A stretch of DNA of 64,000 nucleotides from Rhypophila decipiens (Eukaryota; Ascomycota; Sordariomycetes; Sordariales; Naviculisporaceae), in contig MU858052.1 of the NCBI GenBank assembly GCA_033297075.1, positions 1-64,000 of the forward strand, read 5' to 3'. Under the pieces are notes generated by a model. It had not been told where the DNA came from. It was given only the letters and a program-made list of their open reading frames with translations, and did no database searches. How positions within the stretch are numbered: the first letter of the stretch is position 1; each line of letters begins with the position of its first letter. Position numbers and translations under genes: made by a program. Below, piece by piece: positions 24,601-36,601 of this stretch.

Positions 24601-26855
24601 GCTGCTGGTGACCCGCTTCATCAGTTCGGCTTGCCGACTCTCCATGATCTGTTCCAACCATGAGTCTTGCCAATCGTACCACCGCAAATGCCTGATCGAT
24701 TCGACAAATTGGCTGGTGCGCTGGAGCTTGGTGTCGGTAATGGCACGCCGGAGACGTTCTACGACAAGCACTTGGCGCATCAAGACGACATTGAAAGCCA
24801 TGCCTGCAAGCAAAATTATGATGCCCGAGAGCGAAGCGGGGCCCAAAATGCGCCAGATGAGCACGACAGAGATGACCAGGTTTAAGGGCCTGGTTATGAG
24901 GGAGGGAAATTCCCAGAATCTCTGTGCAACTTCGTAGGCATCTCCGCGCAAAAGATTCAAGATCTTGCCTGTTGACGCAGGTCCCTCTTCAGCCAGGTTC
25001 TTTGACTCCGAGGAGAAAAGCTTGCGGTATATGCGCTTAAACCAACAGCTTGGCCGGTCTGGTTGAGCATCTTGCGACACCTTTGGCAGAAGCTCATCGC
25101 CGCTGTCAGATCCCTCTCTGTCGTTGAGGGTGCTCGCCTCGGAGATATTGGATTGCTCATGTCGTGTGTCTGCTTTTGTGCCATGGCTGCTCGGGAAAGT
25201 GAATGCCTTGCGCCGCAGAGTCTTTTCGTGGAGCATGGTGATCATCTCCCCTCTTGAGCGTTCATAGTTTCGTCGACCAAACCAGAGGACGAAAACACCC
25301 AGTTGGGCTCGAAGAAGCCTGGCAAAAAGAATGATGCCCGCATATATGACGGCAGTCCTGTGGTGGGGTACCTCGGCGGTCAAAGCGGCCAAGAGTTGCT
25401 TGAGCAAGATGGGCTCGGTGAGTTCCGACAAGGTCACGAGAACGTCTGCACTTGTCGTGATAATCAAGTCAAGACCATTGGCTTTGAGCAACCGAGCCAG
25501 GACGGACCCTTTTACTTGGCGAAAGAGGTCATGCAGCCGGTCATGCTGGAATTCGTAGGCCAGCTTCCATACGTCTTGGTCATGGAGTTGTCTCTTGTAT
25601 CCAATCGACATGAGAGGGGCCATCCATGAGACCGTCATCCACTGCCAGAGGGTAAGGATGTCTTCGGGGCTTCGCACATGATAGGATGGCGTCCCGAATG
25701 GCTTTCCAATATCATCGCTGCTCAAGAGCGGATCTCTCATGGGCATGTTGAGCATCACCGTCAGGGATGAGAGGGGGAGAAAAAGCCCTCCAACCAGCGC
25801 CGATACGGCCATCCATCCTCTCCCAGTTGCCCCGGGCACCACAATAAAGACTGCCAGCTCAGTCAAGAGAAGAATTGCATTGACGGCAAAGACAGCTCCA
25901 GGGAGGCTTCTAGGGCGGTCTAGAATAAGGATCAAAATTGCAGCCAGCTAGTCAAGGTTTAGCAATTGAACAAAGATTAAGAAGACGATCAAAGCAGCAG
26001 ACTTACACTTGGAACCACAGGTATCGTGAGCACCAGTCCGTTGTTATGGTCGCTCCAGACCAGTGCAGATGCAATGCCCAGCACGGCAGTTGCAAAGTTC
26101 AGACCCAGGACAGCCAGTGTCCATTTTGTCCACGGCCGTTGGTTTGCTTGCAGAGGTGCCGTATGATCAGCATCTTCTTCACTGACCGACTCTGGAATCT
26201 GCTCCTCCATGGCAAATCTCCGGAGCCACATGGGCCGCCATCTTTGCCAAACGGGAGTGTTGCCCACGCCATAGCGCAAAACGACGACAAGAAGTGATAT
26301 CCAGAGCGGGATATGTCCCACAAGCCCAAGACATTGCGGACCAAAAGTGCCCAAGGAAGGTATCTGTGTGTTTCCTTGTCAGTGGGGGTTCGGTTCAGCC
26401 ATGTGTAACTTTGCAAGGTTTGACAATCGTCGGCCAAGACTCCGAGCACGCCGGTGCGGATCGGATCGGAGACAATGTGTACAATCCCGTGCAAACAACT
26501 GCAGTGTTGCCCGGAAATATATCCCGAATGCAAGTCATTGGGTGGATCGACGGTGGCACAGCACGCGGCCGCGACGTCGGCGGCTGTTTTTGGATGAGAC
26601 TATCATGAGAGATGCCAAGATCCAATGGTTTGGATATGTTTCCTGATTTACTTCTTTTCTCGTCCGTTCCACGAAATGCAAGTAAATCGAAAGGTCGGGT
26701 GAAAGTGGTGATGACGAGTTCGGATGTATCGAGAGGGAATGGAACATCAAGTAAACAAGAATTGAACTCACCCAGAATTGGCGGCAGCAGCTGTAGCATG
26801 GCCAGAAAAGGCTGCCAAGGTTATCGTCCCAGCTTATCATGGTGTGGCCGTCCAT
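21640..26855 (-). CDS. full-length ABC transporter, ABCC (MRP-like) family
   Basis: Three exons, 26855-26772, 26363-26007 and 25947-21640, about 1582 residues, all introns phase 0 (GTGAGT...CAG; GTAAGT...TAG). The N-terminal TMD0 helices are in exons 1-2 and early exon 3. TMD1 follows, then NBD1 with Walker A KVGIGKT (about 735), signature LSGGQ (about 819), Walker B LLLDD and H-loop THR. TMD2 precedes NBD2 with Walker A GRTGSGKST (about 1374), signature LSQGQ (about 1496), Walker B VIMDE and H-loop AHK. NBD1 has Asp where the catalytic Glu is expected, the usual ABCC asymmetry. It should export organic anions, conjugates or drugs across the plasma or vacuolar membrane; substrate unknown. Exon 1 codes only 28 residues and depends on the 408-bp first intron, so the N-terminus is the least certain part. 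Confidence 0.9.
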
Positions 26856-28845
26856 GACTGCGGGAAGGAGGCGTCGGGACGTCTTTCCCCCCAAATGGAT
26901 GTCAAAAGATAAGGTGGGTGTGGATGATGACTAATAAGACCTGCTGGGTGGCGAGAATTAGCCGAGTAAAGTTTAACCCAAAGACCGTCAAAACGCTCAA
27001 GGAGGAAGGAGTTCAGAAAAGAGACTGGAGCAGAGAATGGGCAGGAATTTGGCCAAAGAGACATGCCGTCCTTGTATAAGGATGGACAATGCCTGAAATC
27101 GGCGACCACCTGTAGGAGCTGTGATCAAACAAGCCAGGACAAGACAAGATATGCTTTCAAGGTTACAGTCGAGCTGAGTTTAAACTACCGTCTGTATATG
27201 ACGGACCATGCAACCATACCAGCCAATAATGGATGGCAGTACAGACGGTGCGTACCTTTCTGGGCACTCTTGTGCGGGGTTGGGAGCTACGCTACTGTAA
27301 GAAAACTGCCAGTGGCCGACCAAAGAAGCAATAGAAGGCCCGGACGTTTCAGCAGAAGAATTTGGTGCTGTCCCGGAGAGATTGTGAGATGTGAGGGAGA
27401 AGGGTGACACGATCAGGAGATACCGGTAAGACGATGACCCATAGTTCCACAAACAAAAGGGTCCATGGGCTTTGACACGTAAATGTCAACATTGAGAAAC
27501 TCATACTTGAAAATCTGATAGATACCAGGTAGTAGCGCAGTCTCAGACCGGTGGCCTGAGTGATGATGTCTCGCAAGTTGAACTCTGCCGGTGTGTGTGG
27601 ACAAGTGCCGCCGATGAGAGTTGTAAGTAACTTGCAAGTCATGGTGCAGTGCCGGCTCCGGGCTGATTGGCATTCCATTGTCTTTGCTTTGGTGGGAGTG
27701 TAACTCCGGGGAGGATACCCGAGAAGAGACCAGACCCTAACCCACATGCCACCCACCCACACCGCCCAACGGGGCCCCCTTTTCAGCTGGGTACACACAC
27801 TATAAATTTGGGGGAGCACAAGCATCTCCCGATCGTAAATGTCGTCCAAGTCGGGAGCATCTTCTCCCTCAAGCTTGGGTTACTCAAAAAGGTGCTCTCT
27901 TCCATTTCCCAGGTCCTCACCCGATCTCCTGACAAGCACACGTTAGAAAAACAGAAAGACGACGCGGGGGTGCAAAACATGGGTTAGACTGGCAGATGCC
28001 ATATCAGGGTTCAACCAGACAACTGGCAGCTCGTGGCGTCCTATCAAAGACATTGGAAAGAACACCGCAGTCACCGGGTTGGCGAATTCGAGACATTTAT
28101 TTTTTGCTCGCAATTTTTCTCTTGCAATAACAATTGGTCAATGGAATCAGGGAGAGAGAATCGAGATAATGGCAAAGGGGGAGAGAATCAAGAAAGAGAT
28201 GCTGCACATCCGTCTTGCGGCTTGCATATGCAGCAGCAGAGTAGCACACCCGCCTGACTGCCCGTAGCCACAACGGCGCAGACATCCGGGGGAACCTCTG
28301 CAATCTGGAGGTTGAGGTGATGTCGTGATGGAATTTATAGATTATCCTTATATGGCTGGGTATAGATAGGGAAGGGAAGGGAACTGAAAAGAAGCAAAGG
28401 TATGTACATTCGAGACTGATGGTGATCAAACAGCAAGAAGGAGTGAATCGGTGAAACAAAAAAAAAAAAAAAAGACCAAAATCAGATAAACACCCGCTTC
28501 CCAAGACCAAAGAGATATGCTGCCGCCCACCGCTAGTTTGTGTGACAGAAACAGGAAATCGTATCCGAATATGGACAGTGGCATGAAGGCAAGCTAAGTG
28601 GAAAAACAGATATATGACGAGAAGAAACAGTCGAGCAGGACGGGGGCGTCCCTAGTGGGGGGTCTGTGTCTGATAATCCCTCGTGCCATTTCACCGCCAC
28701 CAGGCTGAGCTAATCGGCTCCTTTTTGCAACCAAGAACAAACCCACGCTGCATGTCTCGACGTCGTACTGTGAAAATCACCTCAACAGAAATATCGGCGC
28801 GCGTCAGTCCACCTGCCACGGGCCGCCGTGGCATTGCGCGGGATG
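26856..28845. other. 2 kb gene-poor region
   Basis: No gene is supported. A minus frame of 166 codons at 27349-27849 and a plus frame of 106 codons at 27667-27987 carry no recognisable domain. A run of about 17 A lies near 28458. The sequence next to 26856 is the ABC transporter promoter, and that below 28846 the 3' region of the next gene. Confidence 0.4.
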
Positions 28846-30000
28846 CTACCTCGAGCTGTTGGCTCTCGACCTTGTTGGCGTCCGGCCTTCTGCGCTAATC
28901 TCTGTCCAGTCACTTCCGGAATATCTGTTGGACCCCGCCGAAGCCCGTGGTACTGGAATCACCAACGGTCCGTCACCCGCCCCCAGAGGTTCCGACGGTG
29001 CCTCTACTGGCTGCTGATTTGAGCCCTGGAGCTCAAAGACAGCCGATCGTCTTGAGTGGGCTGTTGAAAGATGCGATACCGATGAATGCGAGGTCAAAGG
29101 CGGAGACCCTGGCGGTGACGGCGTCTGTCCGGGTTTTAGCAGGCCAGGGTAGGCCAGGTCGTAAGGTGACTCCCAATTGAAGCCGCTCTTGCGCTCATCT
29201 GCCCCGTTCGACGGTCGCCATTTGGCGTCATTCGGCCAGTCGCCCTTGGGCGTGTCGACGGCCATCAGAGCGCCCGTCTCTGCTGCAGTTGGCACCAGAG
29301 ACATGTGTCCGTTCTCTGGCGGCAGCATGGGATGCGATTCTTCGCTATATCTGCTCCTCCTGTATCGGAATATGAAGAAGGCCAGAGCCCCAAGCGCGGC
29401 TAATCCACCCACCACTCCTCCCGCGATGATCCCGGCTTTTGCGCCCGTTGACATGCCAGACCCGCCGCTCTTGGTCCCGTCTTCCTTGTGTCCAACCTTG
29501 CTATTATCCTTGTCCCCGGGTTTTGCATCTTCGGCCTCTTTATCGTTTCCACTTCCTGGTCCTGATGTGCTTGTCGCCGAGGACGTCGCATCTTTCGTTT
29601 GAGATGAGGATTGGGTCGGCGTTGGCACGATCGACGTCAACGTCTTTCCGGGTGTTCCTGCATTCGCCAAATACTGCTCCTCCATCACAGCCAAGGGCGT
29701 GTTCGACTCTGCGCAGGCTTCTTTCATTGTCAGGTATACCTCGGTGAGGTCTTTCTTATCGCTTTTCCCGAGACATTCGGCCGTCTTGGTGACAAAGTTT
29801 CCCCCATTAGCGCACAAGCAATTATTTGTTGTTTCCACCGTGCCCGAGTCACAATGGGCATCGTCCGCTGCCTTGTATAAGCATTCTTGCGCGTCTTTGG
29901 GGTAGAAACCGAAGTCGATCGTGCTGGCCTGGGCGACTGAGGCAAAGACCAGAGCGAGGAGGGCTGGTGGGAGCACGGCCGCCCTCCGTCCACCGCGCAT
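28846..30000 (-). CDS. signal-peptide, Cys-rich, single-TM surface protein (sensor-like)
   Basis: Single exon, 384 residues, ATG at 30000. Residues 1-25 are a signal peptide (LLALVFASVAQA). The ectodomain has a compact six-cysteine region (about residues 40-97: ECLYK, AHCDS, NNCLCANGG, ECLGK, EACAES) resembling CFEM or related fungal extracellular modules, though the spacing is not a certain match. A Ser/Thr then Lys/Asp-rich stalk leads to one membrane helix about 188-213 (AGIIAGGVVGGLAALGALAFFIF) closed by RYRRSR. The cytoplasmic tail of about 170 residues is Ser/Pro-rich and could be phosphorylated. The topology equals that of wall-stress sensors and related mucin-like proteins, so a surface sensing role is a reasonable inference. 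No enzyme motif is present. Confidence 0.78.
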   Translation of the reverse strand: MRGGRRAAVLPPALLALVFASVAQASTIDFGFYPKDAQECLYKAADDAHCDSGTVETTNNCLCANGGNFVTKTAECLGKSDKKDLTEVYLTMKEACAESNTPLAVMEEQYLANAGTPGKTLTSIVPTPTQSSSQTKDATSSATSTSGPGSGNDKEAEDAKPGDKDNSKVGHKEDGTKSGGSGMSTGAKAGIIAGGVVGGLAALGALAFFIFRYRRSRYSEESHPMLPPENGHMSLVPTAAETGALMAVDTPKGDWPNDAKWRPSNGADERKSGFNWESPYDLAYPGLLKPGQTPSPPGSPPLTSHSSVSHLSTAHSRRSAVFELQGSNQQPVEAPSEPLGAGDGPLVIPVPRASAGSNRYSGSDWTEISAEGRTPTRSRANSSR

Positions 30001-32921
30001 ATTGGCGAATTAATTGGAATCTTTTAATGTTGAACTGGGGCCAAATGCTAAGTTCCTTGGAATAGGGAGCTCGACTACCTCGTGTTCCCGGCGTCTACCG
30101 TTTTCACAACAAACCAGACAGGAACTGAGGAGTAAGATTACCGTGGACCCATTAGTAACCAGCGTGAAATCCCAGCAAAAGAGAAAGGCTCGATGTTAGG
30201 AAATTTGAGCACAAGATTATTAGTTCTCGGGTGAGTAAAACGAGGGACAAGAGCGAGCGTCGTGGTGATAGTTGGAGAAATGGCAACGAGAAGAGAAACC
30301 GCAACCGAAACGAGTGAAGACGAACTTGTCAGAAAGATCAAAGACGGATCAATCAAAATGCTAAAATGATGGCGGGCCACTTGCCGACACCGATTCCTTC
30401 AAGATGACGTCCAAAAAGGGGCAGGCGCTCATTCTGAAATGCTCGGCAGGATTTCAGGGGTCCCACTGGGATGGACTTGGGTCATCGTGTGCCAGTGTGG
30501 CAGGAGCCAGGCAGTTGTTGCATTGCGGCTGAGCCATCCATCATGGAAAGACCGTTGGTGCGAGAAGTCACCGCGCCTGGTCCACGGCCCGCGCGTTCCC
30601 CTATTCTTTGCGGGGCTTTTTATGATGATCGTTTACCTGGGAAGTCGAAAACGAACGATCGTCTGGTGGGGAGCCTCTGGTGTGCTGGGCAGGAGCAAGT
30701 GCTTGCAAGGCTTCAAAAGCCGCCGACGTCGGCAGGCCGACAATCGAGGTCAATCCATCTTTACAAAAAGTTAACAAATTCCTGGCGGAGGCCAATTTCC
30801 GCAACAGGGAGTACAAAAAAGTCCGCTGGCTCTACGCTCGTACTTCAGAGCTGGGTTGGAAGTGACGTGAGATGGCTGACAGCCGCTGGAATGCCCTCCC
30901 GAGCTGTGGCTGGCGACGGCGACAGGGCCCACTGCAGTGGCTTCAAGCCTTTAAGCCTCCCGGGTCCCGATCATCAAACGCCAAACCCGACAGCCGCCAT
31001 TCGGTTTCCACTTCAGATTGGCGACAGCGAATCGTTCAGTCACACATTAGAATCACCAGATGAACCATCAACCAACACTTTACCTCGCACATTTGCATAA
31101 GCCATCTCCAGGTTCATACATCTCACAGGTGACAATCTCGCAAATTCCCCACATCCAGAGTTCTATTCGATCTTGAAATGCTTGTCTGAGCCTCTGAGGA
31201 CCAAGTTCCGACGTTTTGTTACACAAGGTCATGTTAATCTCCCAACAATGCAGGCCAATTTATTCCACATCAAGAACCGTAACGGCGGGAGGGTTATATG
31301 ACAGCCCTATCCCGCGGCACGGGATAAGACGAACACGACTAGACGAATGATCGCCAAACGTTCTGTGGTATTCGAAATAATCTCTCGTCGTCTGGGTGGT
31401 AAAATAGAGATCCACGTGTACGGCACAGCGCCGGCCGAGTGAATTTAAGGTGAAGGTCTCAACTTCCAGAGTTTGGATTGCCTGCCGGAGACTTTTTCGC
31501 GGGTCTCGAACATGGCGTGAAGGACAACATCGCAAATGCTAATGACACTGTTCCCAAACGAGACTTAACTTTCGCCAGCCACTCAACCGAGCTTGGCAAC
31601 ATACTTGATACGGGAAGCCCCTTCCTGCCGTGACAAATATATCGCATAAAGCCACTCTCTATCCCATCATGTTTGTTAATTATAGACTTGATTATTTACA
31701 AGACTTTGAAGTAAAGGAAGCCTTTTGGCACTCGGGAGTTGTCCTTGGTCTTGCTGATGAGACTTTTCCTCAGAAGAACCCCTGCTGAAGCCACGGCCGA
31801 GTTGGGGTCCTGGGAGGCACCCAGATTCTTGACCGGTCAGGTCGCCGGTCCGCGGGTTTGCAGTCACCCGAGTGGTGTAAAAGCCATTCTCGTCATGGCT
31901 GGGGTCATGTCTTTTCTTTTCTTACTCCATCTTACGGGCATCTGTCTGAACACTCACAAAGTCAACAAAATGCAGCGACCCGGCCTCCGAAAAACCCGCT
32001 GTCTGCGAATATCTGAAAGTTAGTCTGTTTGTCGGCGGCTGCTCAGCCAATCGAGATATCCCACACGTCAACTCGCGCAATGCTTCATGCAGTCGCGCTT
32101 GGGGGCTGGTCAAGCTAGGGGCGCCCTGTAACGGTTCGTCACGAAGCCACTCAAGCCCCTGGGATTCCGGGGACACAAAGCCCTACGCCACCTCGTGGGC
32201 GGCCGCCCCCATTCCCCTTTAGGTGGGTTGAGACCCAACGGCTTCTGCTGCCTTTAAACTCAATGGGGATTGTTGTCCAAAATCCTTGACGACATGAGTG
32301 TGAAACCCAACAACATGAGGTCCTGGACCATGATTTATATCTGCATCATACATAACTTTACTTTTCAAGATGAACATTCTCACGTAGATCAAACTTGACA
32401 TACTCCTAACCCATGGACTATGGGCAATGTTTCGCATCTAAGGTACCTCGTTGCTCATAATCCCCAGCTCAAGTGCTCTACTTTCTCTTGTCACTTCCAG
32501 TTGAGATTCACAAGATATGCCCGGCGACAAGGAACTGCAATAGAGCTTGGAAACTGAATAACTCAACGCTGAAAGTCTCTCGCTACTAGTAAAACCAAAA
32601 CCCGAAAACCGTCCAACATAGTCTAAGGGTATATACCCTTCAAAGGTCATACATGTAATTCATCTGTTGTTATTATGTGTATCGTGAAGCCATTCTCATT
32701 ACTATCGCTCTGCTACAAGTCTGCTCGTCAAATGACCTGCAATGGTATGCCACCTATAACGCATTTCCAAATCGTAAAAGGGGAATAATAACTATGATCC
32801 CCAACCCATGCCTCTCTGTTTAATTCAACGTCATCCTATACGTACTCTTATACTCTCCGCCATAGCCTAATAAGACTCAAAGGAACCCAGCTGCCCAAAT
32901 CCTCTCCTCATCCGCTCCGTC
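30001..32921. other. 2.9 kb gene-poor region
   Basis: No gene is supported. A 209-codon plus frame at 30471-31100 has low-complexity, basic, Pro/Ser-rich translation with no domain and starts without a good context. The sequence next to 30001 should be the promoter of the surface protein gene. Nothing repetitive was noticed. Confidence 0.4.
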
Positions 32922-33440
32922 TCAACGAGTCAAATCCACCACGTCAATCATCTCGAGGTCTTCTCCTCCATTCAAGTTATTCGGCAAGCAAATAATATCA
33001 TCATCATCATCATCATCATCATCATCTCCTCCTCCTCCTCCGTTCAAGTTAGTCCTATCCGGCAAGCAAACAATCTCGTCTTCTTCTTCCTCGCTATCGT
33101 GCTCGTTATAGCTCATAACCACCATGCTCAGGCCATATTCCTCTCCTTGGTCGACCAAATCCACCGTGGTAATGTTCACCACGGTCGATGTATCATATGC
33201 AGGGTTCTCACACAGACGTGGAGGTGGCTGGAAACCGAGTTCGGAGTTGGAGCCGTTAGACTCGGAGGTCTCGGCAGTAACAGCACCAGGTTGAAGAGTT
33301 TGAGTTTTTGGATGATATGTAGGCGAGTGTCGTAACCTCTTGAAAAAGATGGTGGGAGAATAAATGAGGTACTCAATGAGCTTTAAAGGGTGTAGACGAG
33401 GAACGGGTCGGTTGTATTTCAGTGATCTTGCTGTTACCAT
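32922..33440 (-). CDS. short acidic protein with SUMO-interaction-like motifs (hypothetical)
   Basis: Single-exon frame of 172 residues with an ATG at 33440; an upstream overlapping frame (33373-33822) could supply a 5' exon. I do not recognise a family. The C-terminal half is strongly patterned: an acidic Glu run followed by IVCLP, an Asp10 run followed by IICLP, and a terminal EMIDVVDLTR. Each is a short hydrophobic core beside an acidic tract, the form of SUMO-interaction motifs. The first two lie in an internal duplication that also repeats NLNGG. The N-terminal part is basic and aromatic. No signal peptide or membrane segment is convincing. Coding status is supported by the preserved duplicated frame but not by homology. 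Confidence 0.45.
   Translation of the reverse strand: MVTARSLKYNRPVPRLHPLKLIEYLIYSPTIFFKRLRHSPTYHPKTQTLQPGAVTAETSESNGSNSELGFQPPPRLCENPAYDTSTVVNITTVDLVDQGEEYGLSMVVMSYNEHDSEEEEDEIVCLPDRTNLNGGGGGDDDDDDDDDDIICLPNNLNGGEDLEMIDVVDLTR
32962..33095 (-). repeat. duplicated acidic module with (ATC)n tract
   Basis: Two copies of a roughly 60-bp segment (one about 32962-33027, one about 33038-33095) share TTCAAGTTA...GGCAAGCAAA and code the two acidic-plus-ICLP modules. The first contains about ten ATC units (about 32997-33027), read as Asp on the minus strand. Confidence 0.7.
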
Positions 33441-34077
33441 CTACGTCCCTTGCCGGTTTGAGAGTTGTGAGAAATGTAGAGAATTTGGGGAGCGAATATG
33501 GTGGATGATGATAGAGTGAAAGAATATGGAGTAATGGCCATGGAGGATTGGTAATTGAGGAACCTTTGGATTCAGATGTTGACTGTAGTGGTGTAGGGTA
33601 GGCAATAGGTCGAAATGTGAATGATGGCTGAATGTACGTCTTTTTATATGGTAGTGTTGGAAGAGGAGCAGTGGAAAGAGATACAGGATATGAGAAGAAT
33701 GGGAGCTCTAGCTGAAGCAGGTTGCTTGATTGTGAGTAGTTGTGACTGGTGGTATTAGGATGTGTCAAGTTGTGAGGGAGATGAAGCAGTAATGGCTTTG
33801 TATGTACCAGCACGCAGAGCACCTAGCTACTGTCCCGAGCTTGTTGTCTTGTGAGATGTGGACGACGCGGAAACGGCACATTACTGGGAGTCCAAGTGAT
33901 TCAAGGTGCCCGACCACACAACGTCTCACTCTCCAAGCTGGACGTCACTTGCACTGGACACATCTTGATACCAGCACGCCGAACTGACAAGGATCATGGT
34001 CATCTCTTCGCTGGGCGATTATCTCCGACTAAAAGCTATTATCCCAAAACAGGTTCGCTGGGTCGATAATAGGGTTA
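33441..34077. other. intergenic region upstream of the acidic protein gene
   Basis: A 149-codon minus frame (33373-33822, GTG-led) overlaps this stretch; its His/Leu/Pro/Ser-rich translation looks non-coding, though a 5' exon cannot be excluded. The remainder is the 3' region of the MIT protein gene. Confidence 0.35.
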
Positions 34078-35669
34078 TCATGAACCACCAGCTTGATCCT
34101 GCTGCGTTGCAGCATTTTCCCTCCGAGCCTTGGCGCCCGCCTTTAGCTTCTCCCACCGGTCCCTGTACTTCTCTACAGTGTGCTGCAGCCTCTCATGATC
34201 CCTCTCCAAAGCCAGCATCTGCCTGGCCACAGTTTGGAGCTGCTCCTCCAACTCCAGATTCTTCTTCCTCAAGTTTTCTTCCCCGCCTCCCCCACTAGAC
34301 GACATGGGCGATCCAGGTCGCTGCAGTCGTAAACTCTGGGCAAGAGCAAGATGCGAGCTCTGCGAGTTGAGCTCAAACGCGTGTAAACGTTTGCTCAGTT
34401 TATCCAGCATCTCCTTCAGACTCGCATTTTCAACATGTAGCTCCTCAATTACATTCTGCAGGTCCTTTTCGCTTTTGCTTTTTCCGAGACGTTTGCGCAT
34501 CGATGGGGAGAGGGGCACTTGGGATTCTCTTGCGTCGACAAAGTCGTCCTCGTCTTGGTCGTCTACCCCGATATCGCCAATGTCGTGATGTATCGAGGCC
34601 GCCAGTCGGCGCTTCTCCTTGCTTTCGTGGTTCAAGATGCTTGCGTACGAAGCTGTGTGGCCGCTCGTTGGCACCACATAGAACGAGTCTGCCGCGCCGT
34701 GCGTGCCAGGGAACGACCTGAGTGTTGCCCGAGAGTAGATTTTTGAGAGATCTGGCTCAGCAGCACTTGTCGACGCGGTGCGCGAAGGTCTGCGTTTTGG
34801 CGCGGGCGGTTCTGGAGCCCGTTCTGGGCTTTCATCACGCCGCGTTTCTTCAACAATGAGCGGAAGTCCCGCGAAGGCAAGGGGAGCCGAAAGCCGGTTG
34901 ATGAGGCTTCCAAATGTACTGTAAAATCGGGAAAAGCCTTCTTCGCTCGCGGTCGAAGCCGGCTGCTCGCGCTTTGCATCTTCGCTGGCTGCAATGGGCT
35001 CTTTTGTCCCTTGTTTTGTTGGAGGCACCCAACTTGGCTTGTTTGGGGCTGCATCTTGACCCTTGTTCCTGCGAGGGTGAACCTCCAAGTTGCCCGGTGC
35101 CACGTCATTCGACACACTTGGAGTCAGCGGCTGCCCGCGGTATTTTGATTTGATTCCTCTCGCCGACGCCAGGTTACTGGCGATGGACGACGACAGCTCG
35201 CGGGACGGATAGCGTCGCGGGTTCGCCAACGTCGGCAGCGGTTTTATGATGGGAGGATGGGAGGCGGCTGGCTTTGGTGCCTTGGGCTCGCCCTCTTGGC
35301 TGGGCTGGGACTCAGTCTCATCTTCCTCTGGGATATCGCCATCGGCGCTGGACTGCTGGCTGGGCGGTTCAGAGGGGTGTTTGAGGAGTTCCGAGAGTCG
35401 GCGGTGATGCTGTTCGAGCAAGGCTAGTGTTCGTAGAGCTTCGATGCTCGTGGTGCTTTTGGCCGCGTTGGAGAACTCTCCAGCGGCGAGGGTATGCTCG
35501 TTGATGGCTACAGTGGTGTCGACAGAGTGGGTTGCGATCGAGGCAGCCCGTGCATGGTCGTGGGCCTGGAGCAGAGAGACGTTAGTCAAGGGGTGACATC
35601 CACATGGAGCCCCAACTTCCAAGACTCTTTGAATGCCTTACTTGCCTTGATCAACGGCGACGAATCCAT
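34078..35669 (-). CDS. MIT-domain plus coiled-coil protein, Atg38/NRBF2-like
   Basis: Two exons, 35669-35646 and 35565-34078, 503 residues. The first exon codes only MDSSPLIK; the 80-bp intron is best read as GC-AG (AAG|GCAAGT...CAG), because a GT four bases downstream would break the frame. Residues about 8-75 form an MIT-like three-helix region (AHDHARAAS, EHTLAAGEFSNAA, EALRTLALLEQHHRRLSELL). A long disordered Ser/Pro region follows, then a Leu-rich coiled coil about 370-490 (DLQNVIEEL, LDKLSKRLHAFEL, LEEQLQTVARQMLALERD). MIT followed by a C-terminal coiled coil is the Atg38/NRBF2 architecture, where the protein bridges Atg14-Vps34 complex I in autophagy. That assignment rests on architecture and local resemblance; another MIT adaptor is possible. 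Confidence 0.68.
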
Positions 35670-36601
35670 GCCGCGGTTGCTGTGTCGGGCATAACACGAA
35701 ATGAAAGCGAAGGATATTTATGGACGGGGCACAAATATTGAACTGTGGTCGGAGTATAGTAATCCTCAGCCTCTGGTGAGTTGTGGTTGGTTGTGTTTCG
35801 CGGTGTGTCTCGGGGAGTTGGATCGGACGGATTGGATCCTTTTGGCCTCCAAAAAGGGAGCCAAAATGACTGTTGGATACAAATGCGGGGGGCGCGGGGT
35901 GCCTATCCAGCCCAGTTTTTAGTGGGTCAATATGATGAGTGGCCACTGTCAAGTTCATGTTCCAGGCTGGATTCTTTCCCATTTTGCAATGGCGTAGTGT
36001 GGCTTGCGCAGTCCTTATCGCGGTGGCTACCTGTGCTTATCGCACCAAAGGCCTGTTCCGTGCCGTCGTCATCGAACTGTTCAGGGGATCATTGAGGGCC
36101 AGGCTGCTGCAAGGGTGTGGATATCGAGGGGCTCTCATAAATGGGAAGGAGACGTTGACATTCGTTTCGGTTCCAGCATCTCGATGAAACAAATTAGGTT
36201 GACGTTGACTTTGGATTCCAATACATATCAACCATTGCGTCTTTTTTGGCTAAAGCTGTTTCCCATCGTCGTCGGCTTTCTGTCACCCTTTACAATCGAA
36301 CATTGAACCTGCAAGACTGGACGAGGGGAGGTTGGCTCTTGCCCCCGACAATGACATCGTGCCCAGACACAGCCAACATAATCCTTGCTTCGAATCCGAA
36401 CACACCTGCCGACCAGTAAAAACCCACCTAGCACTGCTAACAGCCTCCTTATTGCTGTGTAACGACGACAGGACACACCCATACACTTTTATACAAAAAG
36501 GCCAGGACGTGCACATTCGCGATAGACACTGCGCATCAAATCTGCCACGACATCCACCAGACTCTGCTCGCGGTCTGCAACGCTTTGGTATCGAACCTGT
36601 C
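35670..36601. promoter_or_regulatory. divergent region between MIT protein and Lam-type gene
   Basis: Both genes start outward from this 932-bp stretch, so it should contain two promoters and the 5' leader of the Lam-type gene. The frame of the latter is open back to 36332 without a better ATG. No named motif is claimed. Confidence 0.4.

Noticed and set aside
30471..31100. 209-codon plus frame as a gene
   Set aside because: Non-globular, Pro/Ser/Arg-rich translation with competing frames over the same DNA; no support.
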